A DNA stretch of 64,000 bases, taken from the NCBI RefSeq assembly GCF_014193255.1, contig NZ_JACHZB010000001.1:124001-188000 (forward strand), read 5' to 3'. Below the pieces are notes generated by a model. It did no database searches. It was not told the DNA's origin and was given only the letters and a program-made list of their open reading frames with translations. Source of the stretch: Rhizobium sp. BK196 (GTDB lineage: Bacteria > Pseudomonadota > Alphaproteobacteria > Rhizobiales > Rhizobiaceae). Below are positions 58,627-64,000 of this stretch, in pieces. The translations under genes and the position numbers were made by a program. Numbering within the stretch: the first letter of the stretch is position 1; each line of letters begins with the position of its first letter.

Positions 58627-59529
58627 TCACGACTGAATCTTCACGCGACTTTGCAAAAGATCCATGATCGCCGCGGCCAGAAAATCAGCAACACGACGAA
58701 TGCGAGCACTTGTGCGCACCTCCTCGTGCATGACCAGCCAGACCGGCATCGGTGGCATGAGATCGATTGGCACGCGCTCCAGCGTCGGAACTTTGTCGGC
58801 CAGCATGACCTGAGCGAACCCGACGCCGAGACCCGCGATCGTCAAGTTCCAATAGACCATTTGATCGTCGCATCTGATTGGAAACATCTCTCTCTGGACA
58901 GGTGTGCCATTGGCCGCGAATACCTTCAGAATGACTTCGCTTCGATCGAAGCCGATGATGTCGTGCTCCAGAAGATCCCGCATCGTGGCGATGCGCCCAC
59001 GCATGTCGAAATATGACCGGGTTCCATAGAGGCCAAGGGGCGCGTCCCCCAGCTTGCGCGCGATCAAGTCGCCATGGGTCGGATCGGCCATGCGAATAGC
59101 GATGTCGGCGTCTCGTCGGAGAAGATTTTGATTTGTGTCCGAAGCGACCAGTTCGATCTGAATGCTCGGCTCAGCCTGTCGAAGTTCGGCCAGGATCGAC
59201 GGTAACCACATATTCGCGACCATGACGGAACTCGTCACGCGTACGGTGCCCGTCAGCTGCTGCGAGCGGCCGAATGCCTTGAGAGCCAAGGCTTGAGCAG
59301 CTTCCCCCATGTTCCTGGCGTCGCTGATGAGCCCGAGTGCGGCTTCCGTCGGCTCGAGCCCACGTGCCGTACGGACGAACAGTGTCACACCGAGGACACC
59401 CTCCAACTCTCGAACATGGCGGCTGAGCGTCGGCTGAGCCACCTTCAAGCGCGACGCCGCCGACGAGAGCGATCCGGATTCTACGACCGCCAGAAATGTT
59501 CGCAGCAAGGTCCAGTCCAGTCGCTCCAT
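58627..59529 (-). CDS. LysR-family regulator of the degradation cluster
   Basis: A 300-residue LysR protein (MERLDWTLLRTFLAVVESGS, then SRLKVAQPTLSRHVRELEGV). The ATG at 59529 is preceded by GGGGAGAG; the frame opens further up to 59628. It is divergent from the hydrolase/CMD/MBL/tautomerase genes starting at 59811, and with the inverted repeat CTATGCAAAACTGTATAG between them it is their likely regulator. Confidence 0.93.
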   Translation of the reverse strand: MERLDWTLLRTFLAVVESGSLSSAASRLKVAQPTLSRHVRELEGVLGVTLFVRTARGLEPTEAALGLISDARNMGEAAQALALKAFGRSQQLTGTVRVTSSVMVANMWLPSILAELRQAEPSIQIELVASDTNQNLLRRDADIAIRMADPTHGDLIARKLGDAPLGLYGTRSYFDMRGRIATMRDLLEHDIIGFDRSEVILKVFAANGTPVQREMFPIRCDDQMVYWNLTIAGLGVGFAQVMLADKVPTLERVPIDLMPPMPVWLVMHEEVRTSARIRRVADFLAAAIMDLLQSRVKIQS

Positions 59530-59584
59530 CGCTCTCCCCAAAACCAATGCTGCGCTGTGATTTCCCGACCTGTCGGCGCACGGG

Positions 59585-59602
59585 CTATGCAAAACTGTAT
59601 AG
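59585..59602. promoter_or_regulatory. possible LysR operator
   Basis: CTATGCAAAACTGTATAG: CTAT-N10-ATAG dyad with a T-N11-A core, 56 bases upstream of the LysR start and 209 bases upstream of the hydrolase gene. The interval 59603-59810 is AT-rich and holds the promoters. Confidence 0.45.
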
Positions 59603-59810
59603 ACCGCATCCATTTTTAGCCAGTCCAAATTGTTCCAGTCCTGTCTAAATTTACGTTAGCTCCATTGATGATCCGTTGAAAATGTTAAGTATTCATCGGG
59701 ATTTCGTGCGCATAGCGGGATTGCAAGAATATACGACAGAGCGGATTCACGATCGATGCTTGCATAAAGATAGTAATTCTGCGCTCCGGCGCGTTGAAAA
59801 GGATGTGAAG

Positions 59811-61007
59811 ATGAAAGTTGTATTCAAAGACGACCATTTCGCATTTGAACTCGTCAGAAACCTCGGCTTTATGTACTATGGAGGATCTGACCTCGGGGAG
59901 ATCGTAGCCACCGGCAGCAAGATCAAGGAAGGAGACTTCGAGAACTGGTTTGACGAATGGGACAAACGCGCCCGGCGCACATTATCCCGTGCCGACGACA
60001 GTTTCTCTAGGGGGCACCTGGTGAGCGCTCGCGAGGCCTATCTGCGCGCATCGACGTATTTCCGGATGGCTGAATTCTACCTCCACGGCAATCCGGATGA
60101 TCCGCGGATCGTTTCGGAATCGCGGGCCTCCCAGAAGGCGTACAGCAGGGCCGCGGATCTCACCGGTCCCACATGGGAACGAGTTGAAATCCCCTATGAG
60201 AACAAGACGCTCCCTGGCTACTTCTACAAGGTGGACAACAGCGGCGAACCGCGGCCCACCATCATTTTTCACGGTGGCTTCGACTCCAGTCTCGAGGAGC
60301 TGTTCTATTATGGCGGTGCGCCCGCCAACAGACGCGGGTTCAACTGCCTCACCTTTGACGGCCCGGGTCAGGGCGCCCCGATGCGTGAACAGAAGCTGCC
60401 GTTCCGGTATGATTGGGAGAAAGTCGTCACTCCAGCCGTTGACTATGCGTTGTCGCGATCTGATGTCGATGGTTCCAAACTCGTCCTTATCGGCATGAGC
60501 CTCGGCGGCTATCTCGCAGCTCGTGCGGCGGCATTTGAACATCGTTTCCGCGCCTGCGTCTTTTTCGACGGGGTCTACGATTTTCATGAGAGCCTGCACA
60601 AGCTATTCCCGGCTGATGCAATCGCGGCTTTCGAAGCGGGCGACGCCGACCGTTGTCAGGAAATCGTGGAAGCAGCCATACCGCACAGCACTCCGCTCCG
60701 TTGGGTTGTTACCCAGGGGACCTGGTCACTTGGCGTAAAGACGGTTGCGGACCTTCTGGAGATCACGAAGCCCTACACCGTCAAGGACGTGATCAAGCAA
60801 ATCAGATCTCCGTGCCTGGTTCTGGAAGCGACGGGGGACATCTTTTTTGTGGGCCAGCCGCAGCGCGTTTTCGACGAGCTCACGGCTCCGAAGAAATTCG
60901 TGGCGTTCACGGAAGAAGATGGAGCGGAAAACCACTGCCAATCCGGCGCCCTTGCGTTCAAGGATCAGGTGGTCTTCGACTGGATCGACGAGACGTTGAA
61001 GTCGTAA
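59811..61007 (+). CDS. alpha/beta hydrolase, pseudooxynicotine-hydrolase/FrsA-like
   Basis: A 398-residue protein with an N-terminal helical part (to about 150) and a hydrolase domain: oxyanion IIFHGGFDSSLEE near residue 158, nucleophile elbow LIGMSLGGYLAA near 227, and catalytic His in ENHCQSGAL near 377. The layout, a helical N-domain then a lipase-like fold, resembles 2,6-dihydroxypseudooxynicotine hydrolase and other C-C bond hydrolases. The start at 59811 has AAAAGGA upstream; the frame opens earlier. Heads the probable degradation operon. Confidence 0.85.
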   Translation: MKVVFKDDHFAFELVRNLGFMYYGGSDLGEIVATGSKIKEGDFENWFDEWDKRARRTLSRADDSFSRGHLVSAREAYLRASTYFRMAEFYLHGNPDDPRIVSESRASQKAYSRAADLTGPTWERVEIPYENKTLPGYFYKVDNSGEPRPTIIFHGGFDSSLEELFYYGGAPANRRGFNCLTFDGPGQGAPMREQKLPFRYDWEKVVTPAVDYALSRSDVDGSKLVLIGMSLGGYLAARAAAFEHRFRACVFFDGVYDFHESLHKLFPADAIAAFEAGDADRCQEIVEAAIPHSTPLRWVVTQGTWSLGVKTVADLLEITKPYTVKDVIKQIRSPCLVLEATGDIFFVGQPQRVFDELTAPKKFVAFTEEDGAENHCQSGALAFKDQVVFDWIDETLKS

Positions 61008-61095
61008 GCCCGTTCAGGTCAGAAGGCGGGCGAAGGGTTTGATGAACCTCTTGCCCGTCCGACGCGGTGAATCAATCAAAAATCAGGAGACACCA

Positions 61096-61689
61096 ATGGA
61101 GCACGTCAACAGCGGGCTGGGCGGACGCTTGCCGCTCCTCGACCCGAAGAACCTCGTCGGCGAGCAGGCAGATCTCTACCAGACCCTGAAATCAAAACTC
61201 GTCACCTGGGCAGAAGAAAGCGGTTTCAAGGGCCAGACACCGAACGGTGAATTGATCGGCCCGTTCAATCCTTACCTCTACAGCACCGGGATCACCCCGG
61301 GTTTCCTGGCCTGGATGGCTGCCGACAAGACCGGCACGACCCTCGACAAGAGGGTTCATGAGGTCGTGATCCTGAGCGTCGGCGCGGTGTGGCAGTCGCC
61401 TTACGAACTCTATGCGCATTCAGCAGTGGCCCGGAAGGCCGGTGTCCCGGAGGCAGCCATCCAAGCCCTGGTTCGTGGGGAGCATTCCGATGAACTCACG
61501 CCCGCAGAACAGGTGGCTCGACGGTTTGCGACCCAACTTGCGAGCGATCGTCGCGTGGACGACGAGCTTTACAAGGAAGCGGAAGATATCTTCGGCACCC
61601 GCGGGTTGGTCGACATGGTGTACCTCGTCGGTCTGTATCTTCTTACCTGCGCCCTGTTGAATACATTCGAAATCCCTGCCCCGGAATAA
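61096..61689 (+). CDS. carboxymuconolactone decarboxylase (CMD)-family protein
   Basis: A 197-residue all-helical protein of the CMD/AhpD superfamily. KRVHEVVILSVGAVWQSPYE then LYAHSAVARKAGVPEAAIQA is the conserved core, with Glu and His in place of the CxxC of AhpD peroxidases, so a lyase-type or carbon-acid role is more likely than peroxidase. CAGGAG precedes the ATG at 61096. 88 bp after the hydrolase gene in the same direction. Confidence 0.85.
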   Translation: MEHVNSGLGGRLPLLDPKNLVGEQADLYQTLKSKLVTWAEESGFKGQTPNGELIGPFNPYLYSTGITPGFLAWMAADKTGTTLDKRVHEVVILSVGAVWQSPYELYAHSAVARKAGVPEAAIQALVRGEHSDELTPAEQVARRFATQLASDRRVDDELYKEAEDIFGTRGLVDMVYLVGLYLLTCALLNTFEIPAPE

Positions 61690-61753
61690 ATCCTCTTCAG
61701 ACAGGCTGCTCAGGTTTTGGCAGCCGCGTGTGTTTCAAGCAACGGAGGCAAGA

Positions 61754-62578
61754 ATGTCAGATACGGTATCAATCTCCCACGCGACCTTCGGCCTGATGGG
61801 CCCGCTAACGCATACATCGACGCGCTCAATGACGATCCATTGCGTGATTTTCCAGGTCGGCGAACGGGTCATCCTGCTCGATACGGGTTTCGGCACGCGC
61901 GAGATGCTCGATCCGAACGGCCTCCTTGGTCAAGATGCGCTTTTCAAGCTGGGCATTGTCATTGACATCAGGCTCACTGCATTGGAGCGCCTCAAGGCAA
62001 GGGGGATCAGACCCCAGCAGGTGAGCGATATCATCCTCACACATCTCGATAATGATCATGCCGGCGGCCTCTACGACTTCCCCGATGCGACAGTGCATCT
62101 CGCAAGCGAAGAGCTCGACGCTTTCGACGGACTGAAGCCAAGAGGACCTTATAAGCCTTACCAGATCTCGCATCGAACGAAATTTCAGACATATGAACCG
62201 TCCGACGAGACGTGGTTCGGGCTGGCTGCCCGCAGCCTCAAACTACCGGGCGTTCTCGACGCGAAGCTCATCCCCCTTCCCGGCCATACCGAGGGCCATT
62301 GCGGCGTCGCTTTCCGCGACGGTCAAAAATGGTGTCTCCACGCAGGCGATGCCTATTTCGACAGGACCATCAACTTCCTCACACCTCCGCCGGGATTGCC
62401 GCTTGAGATCGCTTTTCAGACGGACGCCGGCGACCGCGAGGCGAGCATCGCGAAGCTTAAAACGCTGAGGGAGGAGAATGGGCAGCAGGTCGATATCTTC
62501 TGCACCCATGATCAAAGCGAATATCTGAGCCACACCGCCGGTCGCGGATCTCCCGACGCCCTGTCCATCCTTGGATAG
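61754..62578 (+). CDS. metallo-beta-lactamase-fold hydrolase, lactonase-like
   Basis: A 274-residue MBL protein. The metal motif is ILTHLDNDHAGGLYDFPDAT near residues 93-112, i.e. HxDxDH rather than the usual HxHxDH; a group of lactonase-like proteins has this form. LPGHTEGHCGVAF near 175 and LHAGDAYFDRTI near 195 give the later His and Asp ligands. Probably opens a lactone or ester ring. GGAGG lies before the ATG. 64 bp after the CMD gene. Confidence 0.88.
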   Translation: MSDTVSISHATFGLMGPLTHTSTRSMTIHCVIFQVGERVILLDTGFGTREMLDPNGLLGQDALFKLGIVIDIRLTALERLKARGIRPQQVSDIILTHLDNDHAGGLYDFPDATVHLASEELDAFDGLKPRGPYKPYQISHRTKFQTYEPSDETWFGLAARSLKLPGVLDAKLIPLPGHTEGHCGVAFRDGQKWCLHAGDAYFDRTINFLTPPPGLPLEIAFQTDAGDREASIAKLKTLREENGQQVDIFCTHDQSEYLSHTAGRGSPDALSILG

Positions 62579-62723
62579 GTATAGCCGGCCCCGGCACGGC
62601 GGACCGTTGCGGCAATCTCCCGAGGGGCCCGTTTCTAAACACGATATCTCAGCACAGCCTCGACAGCCGGCATTGCGAGCGCTGTCTCATTATCAATGAC
62701 CGAGCAACAGGAGTAACATCATC

Positions 62724-62936
62724 ATGCCATTCGCAAATTTCAAGGTCCCGGAAGCCGCTCTGACACGCGCTCAAAAGGAGGAGATCGTCCACCGTACCAC
62801 GGCAATGCTTGTGGAATATTTCTCTGAGGCAGCGCGTCCCCACACAATGGTCTTGATCGAGGAAATCAAGGATGGCGGCTACGCCCGCGCTGACGAAGTT
62901 TTCGTGATTCCGGAAGGCTACCGCGCGAAAGATTGA
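62724..62936 (+). CDS. 4-oxalocrotonate tautomerase family protein
   Basis: A 70-residue protein with the catalytic Pro directly after the initiator Met (MPFANFKVPEAALTRAQKEE). The later part, ARPHTMVLIEEIKDGGYARA, is the usual beta-alpha-beta end. Tautomerases of this size interconvert enol and keto acids in aromatic ring-cleavage pathways. Last gene of the probable degradation run, 145 bp after the MBL gene, and possibly under its own signal. Confidence 0.9.
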   Translation: MPFANFKVPEAALTRAQKEEIVHRTTAMLVEYFSEAARPHTMVLIEEIKDGGYARADEVFVIPEGYRAKD

Positions 62937-62992
62937 TCTTAATTTTAAGACTTCGTCGCCGTTAGTTTCATGGACGAGCGCTCCTATTTGGC

Positions 62993-63014
62993 CGCCTCCC
63001 ACACTTTGGAGGCG
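62993..63014 (+). terminator. 7-bp hairpin after the tautomerase gene
   Basis: CGCCTCC-CACACTTT-GGAGGCG, perfect arms, 57 bases after the tautomerase stop, without a U-tract. The 300-bp interval to 63236 otherwise holds only the stress-type promoter at 63183. Confidence 0.4.
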
Positions 63015-63182
63015 CGCGGCGAAGCCCTCTGCGGTGGCTGTATCGTTCGAGGTGGTGGCTCTCCAGGGATAATTTAGGATGAAAGCTACGTGGCGGCTGG
63101 TACGCGACAGCTTCTGTTGCCGCATGGACCTGGCGACGACATCAAACATTGCGGCTACAGATAGTGCGGTCTGCCAAGGCTA

Positions 63183-63207
63183 GGAACAAATGCGAACCGC
63201 CGGGGTT
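63183..63207 (+). promoter_or_regulatory. EcfG/RpoE2-type general-stress promoter
   Basis: GGAAC at 63183-63187, 16 bases, GGTT at 63204-63207. It fits GGAAC-N18-TT and precedes the DUF2171/PRC-barrel gene (63237) by 30 bases. Proteins of that type are common stress-regulon members. Confidence 0.6.
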
Positions 63208-63236
63208 CATGCCTCACATGACAAAGGAGGAATCTC

Positions 63237-63524
63237 ATGGACCATAGCAATCATGTTCGGTTGGCAGCGGATGAACTCACGCCCGGAGTCCTTGAGGGCG
63301 CGACCGTCTACGGAGCCAATGACGAGAAGGTTGGAACGGTGGATCACATTCACGGAACCAGTCTCGCAGTCATAGACGTCGGCGGCTTCCTCGGGATTGG
63401 AGCCAAACCCGTCGCCGTCCCATTCAAAGATTTCGACTGGATGAGAGATGAGGACGGCGTCGTGCACGCCGTGACGGGCTGGACCAAGGACCAGCTCGAA
63501 GGCATGCCCGAACACCGGGATTGA
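63237..63524 (+). CDS. DUF2171/PRC-barrel domain protein
   Basis: A 95-residue cytoplasmic protein. EGATVYGANDEKVGTVDHIH then LAVIDVGGFLGIGAKPVAVP and FKDFDWMRDEDGVVHAVTGW form the PRC-barrel strands seen in DUF2171 proteins. AAAGGAGG lies 6 bases before the ATG. An EcfG-type promoter lies directly upstream, in keeping with the known stress induction of such proteins. Role unknown. Confidence 0.88.
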   Translation: MDHSNHVRLAADELTPGVLEGATVYGANDEKVGTVDHIHGTSLAVIDVGGFLGIGAKPVAVPFKDFDWMRDEDGVVHAVTGWTKDQLEGMPEHRD

Positions 63525-63603
63525 AGCGTTGCTCGGCCCAGGTGCCGGGCTTTCCGCTCCGCCGGATTATTATTCTGCATTTGTTCTTGTGGTGGAGGAA
63601 GGA

Positions 63604-64000
63604 ATGGAAGCGCAAAAGATGTTTTTTGACAAAAGCGACTGGGTGCCTAACAACCAGGCGCTTCCGGTTATCGTCTATCGTGAAATCTTCATCTGCGATG
63701 ACGGGTGTGAGGAGTTTGCACGCCTATTCACATCGCACGGATGGGAAGGTGTATGGCGCGATGGTGTTTTCGATTATCAGCACTATCACGCAGGCGCTCA
63801 CGAAGTGCTTGGGATCGGAAGAGGAACGGCCAAGCTGCTGATTGGCGGCCCTACCGGTAAGGTGCTCGAGTTGCACGCGGGAGATTGTCTTGCGCTTCCA
63901 GCCGGGACGGGACATCAAAACCTTGGCGCGAGCAGCGACTTTCAAGTGGTCGGTGCCTACCCTCCAAGCCAACACCCCGATATTCAGACAAGCGCTGCGA
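63604..64000 (+). CDS. YjlB-like cupin protein, 3' end outside window
   Basis: A frame open to the right edge with 132 residues visible. The cupin motif is WRDGVFDYQHYHAGAHEVLG near residues 41-60 (two or three His, Glu), followed by AKLLIGGPTGKVLELHAGDC, then ALPAGTGHQNLGASSDFQVV. This is the YjlB-like group of small cupins. The ATG has GGAGG 6 bases upstream. 79 bp after the PRC-barrel gene on the same strand. The C terminus is cut off. Confidence 0.88.
   Translation, partial: MEAQKMFFDKSDWVPNNQALPVIVYREIFICDDGCEEFARLFTSHGWEGVWRDGVFDYQHYHAGAHEVLGIGRGTAKLLIGGPTGKVLELHAGDCLALPAGTGHQNLGASSDFQVVGAYPPSQHPDIQTSAA

Noticed and set aside
1-64000. CRISPR array, prophage or insertion sequence
   Set aside because: No regularly spaced repeats, no cas, phage structural, integrase or transposase gene could be recognised.

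Overview
The window looks like chromosome or large-replicon DNA of a fast-growing rhizobium (Rhizobium/Agrobacterium/Ensifer group, Alphaproteobacteria). The grounds are the high GC, dense short operons, RIME-type intergenic mosaic elements (26.3, 44.3 and 57.5 kb), promoters of the alphaproteobacterial EcfG/RpoE2 general-stress type (GGAAC-N16/17-CGTT-like), and the gene families present. No rRNA, tRNA, CRISPR array, prophage or insertion-sequence transposase was recognised. The species cannot be fixed from the sequence alone.

Layout. 0-4 kb: end of an RND efflux permease and a lipoprotein-like alpha/beta hydrolase. 4-9.5 kb: a LysR/SRPBCC/SDR cassette bracketed by a broken copy of the 3' end of the next gene, then a DapA-like aldolase with two LysE/ArgO exporters divergent from an ArgP-like regulator. 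9.5-16.3 kb: acetyltransferase, phosphoesterase, AraC and LysR regulators, a DHA2 drug exporter and an NTF2-like protein. 16.3-23.3 kb: hydrolase/TetR pair with two identical palindromic operators, PhnM-like hydrolase, MFS and DMT transporters, a kinase-like phosphotransferase. 23.5-26.1 kb: a classical autotransporter. 26.5-29.9 kb: a MocR regulator divergent from a C39-like peptidase and D-Ala-D-Ala ligase. 30.7-33.6 kb: a Tat-exported Hint protein and small proteins, three of them with EcfG-like promoters. 33.7-37.4 kb: PadR-ChrA chromate operon, VOC protein and an MCP. 37.8-44.3 kb: a four-gene DJ-1/monooxygenase/hydrolase/MFS run beside a large winged-helix-NTPase-TPR regulator. 44.4-50.3 kb: repeated small modules of one regulator plus one or two enzymes (ArsR/SRPBCC, SDR-cupin-SDR, ArsR/SDR, VOC/MarR). 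50.4-58.6 kb: DUF4168 protein, AraC, small proteins, a second MCP, quinone reductase/LysR, MliC-like protein. 58.6-63 kb: a LysR regulator divergent from a hydrolase/CMD/MBL/tautomerase run that looks catabolic. 63.2-64 kb: a stress-type PRC-barrel protein and a cupin gene running off the end.

The theme is accessory metabolism under local control: 16 transcription regulators are visible, most divergent from or next to the genes they probably control, and many have a palindrome between regulator and target. Several gene remnants (DapA 3' end, CMD, LysE, perhaps nitroreductase) mark repeated module insertion and loss. No single locus proves a new system. The best candidates for a closer look are the winged-helix-NTPase regulator with its neighbouring operon, the 58.6-63 kb degradation cluster, the duplicated DapA end around the SDR cassette, and the cluster of general-stress promoters with tiny genes.
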